Source: Anaerolineae bacterium
GTDB lineage: Bacteria; Chloroflexota; Anaerolineae; DUEN01
DNA length: 64,000 nucleotides
Assembly (NCBI GenBank): GCA_025060615.1
Contig: JANXBS010000008.1
Location: 1-64,000, forward strand
Direction of reading: 5' to 3'
The notes beneath the pieces were generated by a model. That model was not told where the DNA came from. It searched no databases and saw nothing but the letters and a program-made list of their open reading frames with translations. The first letter of the stretch is position 1. Every line of letters begins with the position of its first letter. A program made the translations under genes and the position numbers. This document shows positions 23,938 to 33,882 of the stretch, piece after piece.

Positions 23938-25182
23938 GTGAAGTGGCCTAGGCGTATCCTCCAGCTCGCTGTGATCATACTTCTCCTTGGGAACCTCGCT
24001 ACCGGCTGCGGCGGCCGAGCGACGCCCACGCCAGAGCCGCGTACGGTCCAGTTTATCGTTTACAACCTGCCTGCAGGGTTATTAGCCCCGTACCAACGGC
24101 TGGCTAAGGAGTTCCATGCTGCGCATCCGGAGCTGACCGTCGAGGTCAAAGCCGCGTCTGGCTCCGCAGCTCTGCGATCCGCCTTGGATGGCGGCGCCGA
24201 CGCGGTGCTAGCCTGGAGCTGGGCATTCAATGACATAGGCGAGCTGCGGCCATTGGATCCATTCCTCGAGACGGAGCCCTCCACCTTCTTGCCAGATTAC
24301 CTGCCGTCGGCCTTGGATGCCGTGCGTCGCCAGGGTCAGATCATCGCTCTGCCAGCCGATCTAGACGTCTTGGTGCTCTACTTCAACAAAGACCTGTTTG
24401 ATCAAACCTCGACGCCCTATCCGGCCCCGGGCTGGACGTGGAACGACTTCGTTACATTGGCCCAATCAGTGACGCAGCCGCTAGCCGACGGGGCGATACA
24501 GTACGGCTTTTATCCTAGCGATGCGCTGCCGGCTTATCTGCCCTTCGTCGCGCAGGAGATGGCGGCATTATGGGGAGATGATCTGCTCAGCCCGCAAGCT
24601 TTACGCCTGGATGGCGAACCAGTCATACGTGCGATTCAGTGGTATGCAGACCTAGCGCTGGCGCATCGAGTAATGCCCACGCCCGCTGAAGCGCGCCGCC
24701 AGACGGCGGATCCGATCGCGCTGGGCCGCGCGCCCATGTGGCTAGGCTGGATGTCCGAGCGAGGAGGGCGGCTCGATGGTATAGAGTGGAAATTTCGCTG
24801 GGGGGTAGCTCCGCTGCCCAGAGGCAGCACCGACCGTACGATCCTGATCATGACCGTGTATGCTATCCCCACTTCTTCTCCCCGGCCGGAGGATGCCTGG
24901 CGCTGGATTCGATTTCTGGCCGATCACTTCGAACAGAACAGCGCTCTACCCGCGCGTCAGTCGCTCCTAAGGGATGCCGAGCTTCGTCAAAGCTTAGGGG
25001 ATGAGCACGCTGACGTATTTGTGCAGGCTGCGATGGCGGGGATCCTGGCCTCGCCGAGCCCCCAATTTGAGGTCTATGCGGCTGCTCTGGATCAGGCAGT
25101 GAGGGATGTCTTCGAACGAGACTTGCCGGTGGAAGAAGCGCTGCGCCGCGCGCAACAGCGCGCTGAAGCCACCGGCGGATGA
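23938..25182 (+). CDS. Extracellular solute-binding lipoprotein (sugar-type, family 1)
   Basis: 414 residues. The signal peptide ends with a lipobox-like LATGCGG, then a short Thr/Pro linker. It has the two-lobe fold pattern of MalE-like proteins: YQRLAKEFHAAHPELTVEVKAASG, ALPADLDVLVLYFNKDLFD, PGWTWNDFVTLAQ, GRAPMWLGWMSERGG and YAIPTSSPRPEDAWRWIRFLAD. The GTG at 23938 has GGGAG 9 bases upstream; the TTG at 23935 is an alternative. Unusually, no importer permease follows; the next genes encode an exporter-type system just 30 bases downstream. Confidence 0.88.
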   Translation: MKWPRRILQLAVIILLLGNLATGCGGRATPTPEPRTVQFIVYNLPAGLLAPYQRLAKEFHAAHPELTVEVKAASGSAALRSALDGGADAVLAWSWAFNDIGELRPLDPFLETEPSTFLPDYLPSALDAVRRQGQIIALPADLDVLVLYFNKDLFDQTSTPYPAPGWTWNDFVTLAQSVTQPLADGAIQYGFYPSDALPAYLPFVAQEMAALWGDDLLSPQALRLDGEPVIRAIQWYADLALAHRVMPTPAEARRQTADPIALGRAPMWLGWMSERGGRLDGIEWKFRWGVAPLPRGSTDRTILIMTVYAIPTSSPRPEDAWRWIRFLADHFEQNSALPARQSLLRDAELRQSLGDEHADVFVQAAMAGILASPSPQFEVYAAALDQAVRDVFERDLPVEEALRRAQQRAEATGG

Positions 25183-25212
25183 GCGCGATATACACCAGGA
25201 GGGATGAACTTC

Positions 25213-26592
25213 ATGTTGCGACGAGCTATACGTTTGGTCGCGCTGTGGATGACCCTGATAATGGTCACAGCCTGCGCGCTGTTGCCGACCGGACGCTCCC
25301 GTGCGCCGGCGCGGGAGGAGCCTACCCCAACGCCGATCCCAACCCCCATCGTGCCGACCAAGCCTACTTATCGGGTGGAGCGCGGCGAGGTGGTCAAGAA
25401 ACTTTTGTTCACCGGGCGCATTGCCCCAGTCGTCGAGCGAGAGCTCTTTTTCCGCACAAGCGGCCGGGTGCGACACGTCTACGTTAAGCGCGGTGACTTC
25501 GTCAAGGCTGGTCAAGTGCTAGCAGACTTGGAGATTGACGATCTAGAGCGCGAGCTGGCCTCCGCACAGTTGGAATTGGAGCGGGCCCAGGTCCGCCTGC
25601 AAGAGGCAGAGAATGAGTTGGCGAACGCGATCAAGCGCGCTCAGGTGAACTTGGAGATCGCCCGGCTACAACTGGAGGCCATCAAAGCGCGCGATCCCTC
25701 GCCGCGCAAAATGCAGGTGGAAGCCGATTTGCAGCGAGCCGAGTTGGAACTGAAGCAAGCACAAGAGGCGTATAACGCGATCGCCTCGCGCGCGGATGCA
25801 GGGATGCTTCCACAGGCAATTGCACTGCAGAACGCCACATTGAATTACCAACAGGCGAAGGCAGCATACGATCTGGCCATGCAAGACATCGCGAGTTATC
25901 AGTATGAGGTGGCGATCCAGGAACGTCAGGTGCAATTAGCCCGACTTGCCCTAGAGGAGCTAAATCGTGGTGTAGATCCCCTGCTGAAGAACGACGTGCA
26001 GCGGGCCCAATTGGCCGTTCAGAAGCTGGAGGCTGCCATCGCCGACGCGCAGATCATCGCCCCTTTTGACGGGCAGGTGCTCTCCATCAGCCTGTCCGAG
26101 GGCCGACCAGTGGAGGCGTTCAGGCCTGTAGCCACCGTGGCCGATCCCACCCAGCTCGAGGTGAGCGCCGATCTGGTGAGCACGCAGTTGCAGGAGTTGG
26201 CAGAGGGCATGCCGGTCACCGTCGTGTTGGTGAGCCGGCCGGGCAAGGAAATCAAGGGCGCCATCCGTCGGCTCCCGTATCCGTATGGCACTGGCGGCGG
26301 CACCAAAGTGGAAGAAGAGGACAAGTCAACACGAATCTCTTTGGAGGCCAGCGCCGCTGAAACTGGATTTGAGATGGGAGACCTGGCCCGCGTGACAGTC
26401 CTCCTCGAACGCAAGGAGAACGTGCTCTGGCTGCCCCCACAGGCCATTCGCACTTTTGAGGGCCGCAAGTTTGTGGTCGTCCAGGATGGCGAGGCACAGC
26501 GGCGTGTGGACGTCAAGGTGGGCATCGAGGGCGAGGACCGCGTTGAGATCCAAGAGGGTCTGACCGAAGGGCAGATTGTCATAGGGCAATAG
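25213..26592 (+). CDS. HlyD/RND-type periplasmic adaptor lipoprotein
   Basis: 459 residues. Signal peptide with lipobox MVTAC, Pro/Thr linker, lipoyl half (GRVRHVYVKRGDFVKAGQVLADLE), coiled-coil hairpin (about 115-270), second lipoyl half (IIAPFDGQVLSISLSEGRPV), beta-barrel, and a membrane-proximal domain (VLWLPPQAIRTFEGRKFVVV ... VGIEGEDRVEI). ATG 25213 has AGGAGGG at 25197-25203 with a proper 9-base gap; ATG 25204 directly abuts that site. It is MacA-like and lies 11 bases before the large permease gene. Confidence 0.9.
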   Translation: MLRRAIRLVALWMTLIMVTACALLPTGRSRAPAREEPTPTPIPTPIVPTKPTYRVERGEVVKKLLFTGRIAPVVERELFFRTSGRVRHVYVKRGDFVKAGQVLADLEIDDLERELASAQLELERAQVRLQEAENELANAIKRAQVNLEIARLQLEAIKARDPSPRKMQVEADLQRAELELKQAQEAYNAIASRADAGMLPQAIALQNATLNYQQAKAAYDLAMQDIASYQYEVAIQERQVQLARLALEELNRGVDPLLKNDVQRAQLAVQKLEAAIADAQIIAPFDGQVLSISLSEGRPVEAFRPVATVADPTQLEVSADLVSTQLQELAEGMPVTVVLVSRPGKEIKGAIRRLPYPYGTGGGTKVEEEDKSTRISLEASAAETGFEMGDLARVTVLLERKENVLWLPPQAIRTFEGRKFVVVQDGEAQRRVDVKVGIEGEDRVEIQEGLTEGQIVIGQ

Positions 26593-26603
26593 GGGCCGAT
26601 CCC

Positions 26604-29528
26604 ATGGGTGTATTCCTTCGGATATGGGCGATCTTTGTGGTCGCCGCCAAACGCCTTTTCTCCCAGCGTGGGCTGGCGCTCGCAACCACGCTAGGGTTGA
26701 TCGCGGCCGTCGCGCTCACCATGAGTGTCCCTCTCTACGCAGACGCAGTCTATTACCGCATCCTGCGTGAGGAGCTGTCCAGGGGAACTGAGACACAAAG
26801 CGGGCTGGTCACTCGTCCGCCGTTTGCCTTCATGTTCCGCTACCTGGGTGCGTGGCATGGCGCCGTCCAATGGGAGGACGTTCAGCCGCTGGACACGTAC
26901 ATGACCCAGCAGGCCGGATCAGCGCTGGGCCTGCCGCAGAAGTTGTTGGTGCGGCACTTCAAGACCAACAACTTCCGCCTGTTCCCACAGGAGGACATCG
27001 CCTACGCGGACACCAAACAGCCGCTAGCCTGGGTGAGTTTCGCCTTCGTCAGTGGCTTGGAAGATCACATCACTATCCTAGAGGGCAGCTTCCCAGCGGT
27101 CACAGAGCCATCGCAAGACAGCACGGTGGATGTGCTTATCAGCGAAGCGCGCGCGCTGGAACTGGGCCTACAGGTTGGCGAGACGTATATCGCCTTCGAC
27201 CGTCGTAGTGCCCAGCAAGGGCGGACCATTCAGATCCCGGTGCGGATCGCCGGCATCTGGAAAGCCACAGATCCCCGGGAGGAGTTCTGGTTTTACAACC
27301 CGGCGGCGCTAGATGATCTGCTGCTGGTGCCAGAAGCGACTTTCCTGGGGCGGATCAGCCCATATCTGGACGACGAGGTGTATTTGGGGCTATGGTACCT
27401 GGTAATGGATGGCTCGGACGTGCACGCCAGCGATGCGGCGCCCCTCCTGGCCCGGATCACTGCGACCCGCCAGCGCGTCTCCTCGCTGCTTCCCAACACC
27501 AGCCTCGATGTGTCGCCAGTGGATGCCCTGCAGAAGTATGAGCGCTCAGCCGGGATCTTGACTATCCTGCTCTACGCGTTCAGCGTCCCCATTATCGGCC
27601 TGATCCTGGCCTTCATCGGCCTGGTGGTGGGGTTAGCAGTCGGGCGGCAGCGCAACGAGATCGCCGTATTGCGCAGCCGTGGCGCTACGGCGACGCAGGT
27701 GGTCGGGATTGCAGCTTTGGAGGGATTGTTGCTAGGCGCAGCAGCGTTAGCCATCGGCTCCCCCACTGGCGAGATGATCGCCCACGTGATCGGAAAGGCG
27801 CGTAGCTTCTTGAATTTCACCCTCGAATCGGACTTACGGGTGGGCATGACGATGGCGACGTTGCGCTTTGGCGTGATGGCGGTGGGACTGGCGCTAGTGG
27901 CCCAGGTAGTGCCCACCATCGGCGCGGCGCGGCACACCATCGTCACCTACAAACAGGAACGGGCGCGCGCCCTGCGGCCGCCGTGGTGGCAACGGGCCTG
28001 GCTAGACGGGCTGCTGCTCATCCCGGCCGGCTACGGCGCCTATTTGCTGCGCCAGCAGGGGAGCATCGCGCTACCGGTGGGCGGCACCATTGTCAACGAC
28101 CCGTTCCAGAACCCGCTGCTGTTCTTGGTGCCGGCGCTGGGCATCTTCGCGCTCACGCTCTTCCTGTTGCGTATCCTCCCGATGCTCATGGAGGGGATCG
28201 CCTGGGTAGCGGCTCATCTCGGAGGGGTGGGGACCTTGCTGGCGGCCCGCCATCTCTCCCGCACACCAGGTTTCTACTCGGCACCGCTGGTGCTGTTGGT
28301 GCTAACGCTCAGCCTCTCTGCGTTCACCGCTTCGCTGGCGCAGACGCTTGATAACCATCTGTACGACCAAATGTACTACCGAGTCGGCGCGGACATGAGC
28401 CTGGTAGAGCTGGGCGAGAGCACCGAGCAGGAGGGCGGCATGTTTGCAGCCTTCGGCGGGGGACAGGGCGGGGAAGGCCAGGCACAGGGCACTACGCCTC
28501 CTGAGGAGGAGCAAGGCCCGCGCTGGCTGTTCTTGCCGGTGTCAGAGCATCTGAAGGTGCCAGGCGTATTGGCGGCCGCCCGGGTGGGAAGGTATGCTGC
28601 CTCGACGCGGCTGAGCGGCGGGACCCAAACCGGCACATTTATCGGCGTGGACCGGGTGGATTTCACTCAGGTCGCCTTTTGGCGGCACGACTTCGCGCCG
28701 GCTTCTTTGGGCGCGCTGATGAACGCGCTGGCCGTCGCCCCTGAGGGTGTGCTGGTCCCGCGCGCCTTTATGGCCCAGCACGCGCTCAACGTGGGGGATA
28801 CCATCCGAGTCACGGTGGACACGTATGGGCAGCGCAACGAATTGGATATGAAGGTCGTGGGGGGAATAGACCTCTTCCCCACTTGGTATCCAGAGGAAGG
28901 GCCGCTCTTCGTGGGAAACCTGGACTATCTGTTTGAGCGAGCTGGCGGGCAGTTCCCCTATGACGTGTGGCTGAAGGTAGACCCGGAAGCGGACTTTAAC
29001 CAGGTCGTCGAAGGGGTACGGGCTCTCAACTTGCGGGTGTTGGATTGGGACGCAGCCTTGCTCGAGGTAGCTAAGGAACAACGACGTCCAGAACGTCAGG
29101 GATTGTTCGGTCTGCTCTCGGTGGGGTTCGGAGCTGCTGCGTTACTGACGGTGCTCGGCTTTCTGCTCTACGCCCTCTTCTCGTTCCGTCGTCGCTTCAT
29201 CGAGCTGGGCATCCTGCGGGCGATCGGCCTATCATCGGGGCAGATGACAGCTTTTCTGGCCTGGGAGCTGGCCTTTCTCATCCTGATCGGGCTGATCGCT
29301 GGCACTGGCTTGGGCGCGTGGGTCAGCGAGCTGTTCATTCCTTATCTCCAGGTAGGGACTGGGCCGTCGGCGCGCGTGCCGCCCTTCCTGGTGGAGATCG
29401 CCTGGCCGGCCATCTTCCGCATCTATGCCCTGTTTGGGCTACTGTTTTTGGTAGCGCTGATCGCGTTAGTGGCCCTGCTCCTGCGAATGAAGATCTTCCA
29501 GGCCGTGAAATTGGGTGAGACAGCGTAA
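26604..29528 (+). CDS. Very large FtsX/MacB-type ABC permease
   Basis: 974 residues. One membrane span near the N-terminus (about 24-46), a large extracellular domain (about 50-310), a first FtsX core of three spans (about 317-435, containing LRSRGATATQVVGIAALEGLLLG), further spans around 465-560, a second extracellular region (about 580-830, with a Gly/Gln-rich loop near 615-650), and a final FtsX core (about 840-965, with LGILRAIGLSSGQMTAFLAWELAFL). Both FtsX cores carry the family's coupling motif. It is followed without a gap by two ATPase genes. It probably exports a lipid, peptide or drug, or moves lipoproteins. Confidence 0.9.
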   Translation: MGVFLRIWAIFVVAAKRLFSQRGLALATTLGLIAAVALTMSVPLYADAVYYRILREELSRGTETQSGLVTRPPFAFMFRYLGAWHGAVQWEDVQPLDTYMTQQAGSALGLPQKLLVRHFKTNNFRLFPQEDIAYADTKQPLAWVSFAFVSGLEDHITILEGSFPAVTEPSQDSTVDVLISEARALELGLQVGETYIAFDRRSAQQGRTIQIPVRIAGIWKATDPREEFWFYNPAALDDLLLVPEATFLGRISPYLDDEVYLGLWYLVMDGSDVHASDAAPLLARITATRQRVSSLLPNTSLDVSPVDALQKYERSAGILTILLYAFSVPIIGLILAFIGLVVGLAVGRQRNEIAVLRSRGATATQVVGIAALEGLLLGAAALAIGSPTGEMIAHVIGKARSFLNFTLESDLRVGMTMATLRFGVMAVGLALVAQVVPTIGAARHTIVTYKQERARALRPPWWQRAWLDGLLLIPAGYGAYLLRQQGSIALPVGGTIVNDPFQNPLLFLVPALGIFALTLFLLRILPMLMEGIAWVAAHLGGVGTLLAARHLSRTPGFYSAPLVLLVLTLSLSAFTASLAQTLDNHLYDQMYYRVGADMSLVELGESTEQEGGMFAAFGGGQGGEGQAQGTTPPEEEQGPRWLFLPVSEHLKVPGVLAAARVGRYAASTRLSGGTQTGTFIGVDRVDFTQVAFWRHDFAPASLGALMNALAVAPEGVLVPRAFMAQHALNVGDTIRVTVDTYGQRNELDMKVVGGIDLFPTWYPEEGPLFVGNLDYLFERAGGQFPYDVWLKVDPEADFNQVVEGVRALNLRVLDWDAALLEVAKEQRRPERQGLFGLLSVGFGAAALLTVLGFLLYALFSFRRRFIELGILRAIGLSSGQMTAFLAWELAFLILIGLIAGTGLGAWVSELFIPYLQVGTGPSARVPPFLVEIAWPAIFRIYALFGLLFLVALIALVALLLRMKIFQAVKLGETA

Positions 29529-30557
29529 ATGGCACAGGAACCTTTCATTATCTGTGATAACCTAGTCAAGATCTACAAGGTCGCCAACCTAGAGGTGGTG
29601 GCCTTACAAGGTCTAGACCTGGTCGTGGCTCGCGGTGAATTGCTAGGCATCGTGGGCGCCAGCGGCAGCGGCAAGTCCACGCTCATGAACATCCTGGGAG
29701 GCCTCGATCGCCCCTCGGCTGGCCGCGTTTGGGTGGACGGGTATGACCTGCTCAAGATGTCAGATGCGGCCTTGAACCACTACCGCCGTTCAAAGGTGGG
29801 CTTCGTCTGGCAACAAGGGGCACGTAACCTGATCCCCTATCTGAATGCCCTGGAGAACGTGGAGCTACCGATGACGCTCGCCGGCCTGACGGGGCGCAAG
29901 AAGCGTAGGCGTGCGGAAGAGCTGCTAGAAGCGGTAGGGCTATCCGAGCGTCGGCATCACTACCTCCAGCAGATGTCAGGCGGCGAGCAACAACGCGTGG
30001 CCATCGCAGTCGCGCTGGCGAACAACCCATCGCTGCTCCTTGCTGATGAGCCCACTGGCGAGGTGGACTCGGCGACGGCGCTGACCATCTACAAGACGTT
30101 CCAGGATCTCAACCGCGAGTTCGGAGTGACGACGCTCATCGTCAGCCACGATCCGGGGCTCGCTCGTCATGTGGATCGGGTCGTCGCCATCCGCGACGGC
30201 AAGCTCGCCAGTGAAACAGTACGTCAGTCGGCAGCCGTATTCTCACCTGACGGCGAATTGTTGGCCGAAAACGGCGCTCCGGCGGAGGAGATCTTCGAGG
30301 AGCTAGTGGTGTTGGACTCGGCTGGCCGACTGCAGGTGCCCAAGGAGTATCTGGAAAGATTTGGCATCAAGGGACGCGCTCGCCTAGAGTTAACTGAGGA
30401 GGGCATCCTGATTCGGCCAGCCCCTCCATCAGCCCAGGCCCGGGCAACGGAGACGGAGGTCGCCGAGTTGATACCGACTGCCAGGCATAGGCGGTGGGGA
30501 CTGGCCAGCCTTTTGAGCCGTTGGCGGCATGATGGTGAGGCGGGGAGGAAGCTCTAA
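29529..30557 (+). CDS. ABC ATPase with a C-terminal AbrB/SpoVT-like domain
   Basis: 342 residues. The first 230 are a LolD/MacB-type ATPase: Walker [10 protein letters not shown] (43-51), signature MSGGEQQR (149-156), Walker [14 protein letters not shown]-loop VSHDPG. The tail is unusual: residues about 258-298 ([20 protein letters not shown], then [19 protein letters not shown]) show the swapped-hairpin AbrB/SpoVT pattern of D-x-x-GR-x-x-(V/I)P and E-x-G-I-x-(I/L)-RP. In AbrB proteins this domain dimerises and binds DNA; here it may hold a dimer together or link the transporter to gene control. It abuts the permease gene and its stop overlaps the next start (TAATG). Confidence 0.88.
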   Translation: MAQEPFIICDNLVKIYKVANLEVVALQGLDLVVARGELLGIVGASGSGKSTLMNILGGLDRPSAGRVWVDGYDLLKMSDAALNHYRRSKVGFVWQQGARNLIPYLNALENVELPMTLAGLTGRKKRRRAEELLEAVGLSERRHHYLQQMSGGEQQRVAIAVALANNPSLLLADEPTGEVDSATALTIYKTFQDLNREFGVTTLIVSHDPGLARHVDRVVAIRDGKLASETVRQSAAVFSPDGELLAENGAPAEEIFEELVVLDSAGRLQVPKEYLERFGIKGRARLELTEEGILIRPAPPSAQARATETEVAELIPTARHRRWGLASLLSRWRHDGEAGRKL

Positions 30558-31264
30558 TGGCGCAAGAGGCGGACGCGTTCTACAACGGTTACGTGGTCGA
30601 GACGCAGAATCTGTGGCGCATATACAAAGTGGGCTCGCGTGAGGTCCAGGCGCTGCGTGGCGTAAATCTCACCATTGAGCCCGGCTATTTCGTGGCCCTC
30701 AAAGGGCGATCGGGCAGCGGCAAGACCACGTTGCTCAACTGTATCGGAGGGCTTGACCGTCCTACCTCCGGCGTGGTGCGCGTGTTTGGGCAGGAGATTG
30801 CCCAGATGAACGACGGCCAGCTCACCCAGTGGCGACGGGAGCGAGTGGGCTTCATCTTTCAGTCGTTTGGCTTGCTCCCCACTCTCTCCGCCTATGAGAA
30901 CGTCGAGCTAATGCTGCGAATCGCTGGGGTGCGCGGCAAGGAGCGCCACGAACGCACGCTCTATTGCTTGAATCTGGTGGGCTTGGGCAAGTGGATCCAT
31001 CACCGTCCGTATGAGATGTCGGGCGGACAGCAACAGCGCGTCGCCATCGCCCGTGCCCTGGCCAACAGCCCTCAACTGATCCTAGCTGATGAACCTACCG
31101 GAGAGCTGGACAGTGTCACCGCGCGCGAGATCCTTGCCCTTTTCCGCCGGATTGTGGAGGAAGAGCATGTGACCATGCTGATGGCCTCGCACGATCCGCT
31201 CGTGGACGAGTATGTGGATTATATCTTACAACTGAGGGACGGCCAGATCGTTGAGCAGAACTAG
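30557..31264 (+). CDS. LolD/MacB-type ABC ATPase
   Basis: 235 residues, standard length. Walker A GRSGSGKTT, Q-loop FIFQSFGLLPTLSAYENVEL, signature MSGGQQQR, Walker [14 protein letters not shown]-loop MASHDPL. It starts within the previous stop codon (TAATG), so the two ATPases are translated together. They are probably the two halves of a heterodimer serving the 974-residue permease. No gene follows closely; a 92-base gap separates it from the aldolase-like gene. Confidence 0.93.
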   Translation: MAQEADAFYNGYVVETQNLWRIYKVGSREVQALRGVNLTIEPGYFVALKGRSGSGKTTLLNCIGGLDRPTSGVVRVFGQEIAQMNDGQLTQWRRERVGFIFQSFGLLPTLSAYENVELMLRIAGVRGKERHERTLYCLNLVGLGKWIHHRPYEMSGGQQQRVAIARALANSPQLILADEPTGELDSVTAREILALFRRIVEEEHVTMLMASHDPLVDEYVDYILQLRDGQIVEQN

Positions 31265-31356
31265 AGTTTCAACTTCATCCAACCCCTTTCTGCGAATTAC
31301 GCGCAAGTGGATCTCCCTCGTTATGTTTCCCCTAAATTCTAACTTCATCGAGGCTT

Positions 31357-32592
31357 ATGTTGACGCTTAACGAGCTCGTTCGCAAGATCATTCGGCTGCG
31401 AGAGAAAGGCCAAGCGCAGATCACCCTGTTGGCTGTCTGCCCTAACTCGGCTGCGGTGCTGGAGGCGGCTGTCCAGGTGGCTGCCCACAATCATATGCCT
31501 ATGTTATTCGCTGCCACGTTGAACCAGGTGGACCGCGATGGCGGCTATACTGGTTGGACGCCGGCCCAATTCGTCCAGCAGATCCAAGCGATGGCCCGCA
31601 AGTATGGCTGGACTGGGCCGCTCTATCCATGCTTGGACCACGGCGGCCCATGGCTTAAGGATCACCATACGCTTCAGCGGCTTTCGTTAGAGGAGACGAT
31701 GGCTGAGGTCAAGCGCAGCCTGACAGCCTGTCTAGAGGCCGGCTACCAATTGCTGCACATTGACCCCACGGTGGATCGCACGCTGCCCCCTGGACAGACG
31801 ATCGCCATCGAGACCGTGGTGGCGCGCACGCTGGAGCTGATCGCGTACGCCGAGGCTGAGCGACAGCGGCTAGGGTTGCCCCCTGTGGCCTACGAGGTGG
31901 GAACCGAAGAGGTACACGGTGGATTGGTGGACTTTGCCAACTTTGAGGCGTTTCTAAGCGGCCTGCGCGCTGGCCTAGAGACACGTGGCTTGTTGCACGC
32001 CTGGCCCTGCTTCATTGTGGGCAAGGTAGGAACCGACCTGCACACCACGGACTTCGATCCTCTCGTAGCCAGCCGGCTGTATGAGCTCGTGGCGCCGCTG
32101 GGATCGCTTATCAAGGGGCATTACACTGACTGGGTAGCCAATCCGGAGGCCTATCCGGCCACCGGGATGGGAGGGGCTAACGTCGGACCGGAGTTCACAG
32201 CGGCCGAGTACCTGGCGCTAGCTGAACTGTCAGCTAAAGAAGCTGATTTATGTCGCGCCCGTCCTGGCATCGAGCCGTCTAATTTCATGGCTGTGCTGGA
32301 ACAGGCCGTCATAGATTCCGGCCGCTGGCGGAAGTGGCTACTACCCGAGGAACAGGGCTGTGCCTTTGCGGAGCTCTCGGCGGAGCGGCGCGCATGGCTG
32401 GTGCAGACTGGCAGCCGCTACATCTGGACTCAGCCGTCCGTGCTCACGGCCCGAGAGATGCTTTATCGTAACCTGAGCCTCGTCTTGCCCGATCCCCATC
32501 GAGTGGTGGTGGACCGCATCGCTCAGGTCATGGAGAAGTACGTGGTTGCCTTCCACCTGTTCGACAGCCTGACACTGTTTGAGCAGGCATAG
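31357..32592 (+). CDS. GatZ/KbaZ-like protein (tagatose-bisphosphate aldolase accessory subunit)
   Basis: 411 residues of the GatZ/KbaZ family, which in enterobacteria stabilises the class II aldolase GatY/KbaY in galactitol or N-acetylgalactosamine use. Conserved blocks: [81 protein letters not shown] and [12 protein letters not shown]. No GatY-type catalytic aldolase or sugar kinase is seen nearby, so the local role is unclear. It converges on the GNAT-like gene with only 4 bases between stops. Confidence 0.9.
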   Translation: MLTLNELVRKIIRLREKGQAQITLLAVCPNSAAVLEAAVQVAAHNHMPMLFAATLNQVDRDGGYTGWTPAQFVQQIQAMARKYGWTGPLYPCLDHGGPWLKDHHTLQRLSLEETMAEVKRSLTACLEAGYQLLHIDPTVDRTLPPGQTIAIETVVARTLELIAYAEAERQRLGLPPVAYEVGTEEVHGGLVDFANFEAFLSGLRAGLETRGLLHAWPCFIVGKVGTDLHTTDFDPLVASRLYELVAPLGSLIKGHYTDWVANPEAYPATGMGGANVGPEFTAAEYLALAELSAKEADLCRARPGIEPSNFMAVLEQAVIDSGRWRKWLLPEEQGCAFAELSAERRAWLVQTGSRYIWTQPSVLTAREMLYRNLSLVLPDPHRVVVDRIAQVMEKYVVAFHLFDSLTLFEQA

Positions 32593-32596
32593 CGCT

Positions 32597-33760
32597 CTAC
32601 GGAAGCGTTTTCTCGTAGATACGGTATGTCTTGTAATGGCGGCCTCCCAGGGCCTTAATGGTGTTGTTGGTTACCGTATTGCTTTCGAGAATCCAGGACA
32701 TCTCGACTTCTTTGTAGCCGCGTTCCAGGGCGGCCTTTCCCATCTCGTAGTACATGACCGCATCGACCCCGCGGGTGCGATATGGCTCGATCACACCCAT
32801 TGCTATGACCCGAATGAGGGTGACCCGGCGTCGCATCTTCCAGTGCCAGAAGAACTTGAGCAGGGTCCACCATTCAGGGACGTCCGGCCGAGGGTAAGCC
32901 AGGCGCAACGGCTGGTTGAGATCGGGCAGGGGCAAGATCACGCCGATGGGACGGCCCTCGGCTTCGGCGATGAAGACGATGGCAGGATCAATGATCTGTT
33001 TTAGATTTTTCGCCATATGATCAATCTCGGCGTCGGTGAGGGGGACGAAGCCCCAGTTCTTCTCCCAGGCCGAGTTGTAAACCGCCTTAAACCGCTCGAC
33101 CTCCTCAGGCAGCCGTCTGAAATCGACGCGACGGACTGTGAAATCACCCCGTTGTCGGATCTTCTCGACCACGCGCAGCAACTTGGCCGGCGCTTGCTCG
33201 GGATGCTCTCGAAAGATCTCGATGTCAATATGATAAGCCAACAGATCCTGGGCTTTGCGGAAGCCAAAGCGCTCCACAAATTCCGGGTAGTAGCAGGGAT
33301 TATAGGTCATGAGGATAACAGGCGGGGAGTCGAAGCCGTCTACCAACATGCCGACCTCATCGTTCGTGCTAAAGTTGGCCGGCCCCCGAATGGCGGTCAT
33401 GCCATGCGCGCGAACCCAGTCACAAGCGGTAGAGAGCAATGCCTCGGCAACCGTATAATCCGGGATCGTCTCAAAAAAGCCGAAGAAGCCAATCCGTTCA
33501 TTGTGGAACTCATTGTGGCGATAGTTAATAAATGCAGCGATTGTCCCTACTATGCGCCCGTTCCGCTCGGCTACGAACAACTGACAGTCCATATGCTGAA
33601 ACGAGGGATTGCGCGCGGGGTCGAGAAAGGCTCGACGCTCGCTGATCAGGGGCGGTACCCAGTTCGGATCGCCTCGGTACACCTCCCACGGAAAGGTGAT
33701 GAAAGCCAGACGCTCTTTAGGCGTGTGGATAGGACGGACGTGGACAGCCTGAGCAGACAT
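32597..33760 (-). CDS. GNAT-like acyltransferase family protein
   Basis: 387 residues with two GNAT-like halves. The first contains QLFVAERNGRIVGTIAAFINYRHNEFH and IGFFGFFETIPDYTVAEALL; the second VFIAEAEGRPIGVILPLPDLN and VIAMGVIEPYRTRGVDAVMYYEMGKAALERGYKEVEMSWIL. The pattern is that of a widely distributed uncharacterised GNAT family with an N-terminal FITFPWEVYRGDPNWVPPL motif. Substrate unknown. It diverges from the nitrilase-fold gene, with overlapping promoter signals between them. Confidence 0.82.
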   Translation of the reverse strand: MSAQAVHVRPIHTPKERLAFITFPWEVYRGDPNWVPPLISERRAFLDPARNPSFQHMDCQLFVAERNGRIVGTIAAFINYRHNEFHNERIGFFGFFETIPDYTVAEALLSTACDWVRAHGMTAIRGPANFSTNDEVGMLVDGFDSPPVILMTYNPCYYPEFVERFGFRKAQDLLAYHIDIEIFREHPEQAPAKLLRVVEKIRQRGDFTVRRVDFRRLPEEVERFKAVYNSAWEKNWGFVPLTDAEIDHMAKNLKQIIDPAIVFIAEAEGRPIGVILPLPDLNQPLRLAYPRPDVPEWWTLLKFFWHWKMRRRVTLIRVIAMGVIEPYRTRGVDAVMYYEMGKAALERGYKEVEMSWILESNTVTNNTIKALGGRHYKTYRIYEKTLP

Positions 33761-33789
33761 CGGGCAACCTCCAGCCAGAGGATGTCCCG

Positions 33790-33841
33790 ATTATACCACT
33801 GTGCTCCGGCGGTTGGAAAGCGGTGGCGAATGTGGTACAAT
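33790..33841. promoter_or_regulatory. Back-to-back divergent promoters sharing one -35 region
   Basis: Plus strand: TTGGAA (33813-33818), 17 bases, TACAAT (33836-33841), for the nitrilase-fold gene. Minus strand: the same six bases read TTCCAA, 17 bases, TATAAT (33790-33795), for the GNAT-like gene. The -35 matches are weak, the -10 boxes good. Confidence 0.55.
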
Positions 33842-33882
33842 GCTTTTTACCCCAGCCGCAAATCCGGTTCAGGGAGGCTTGA

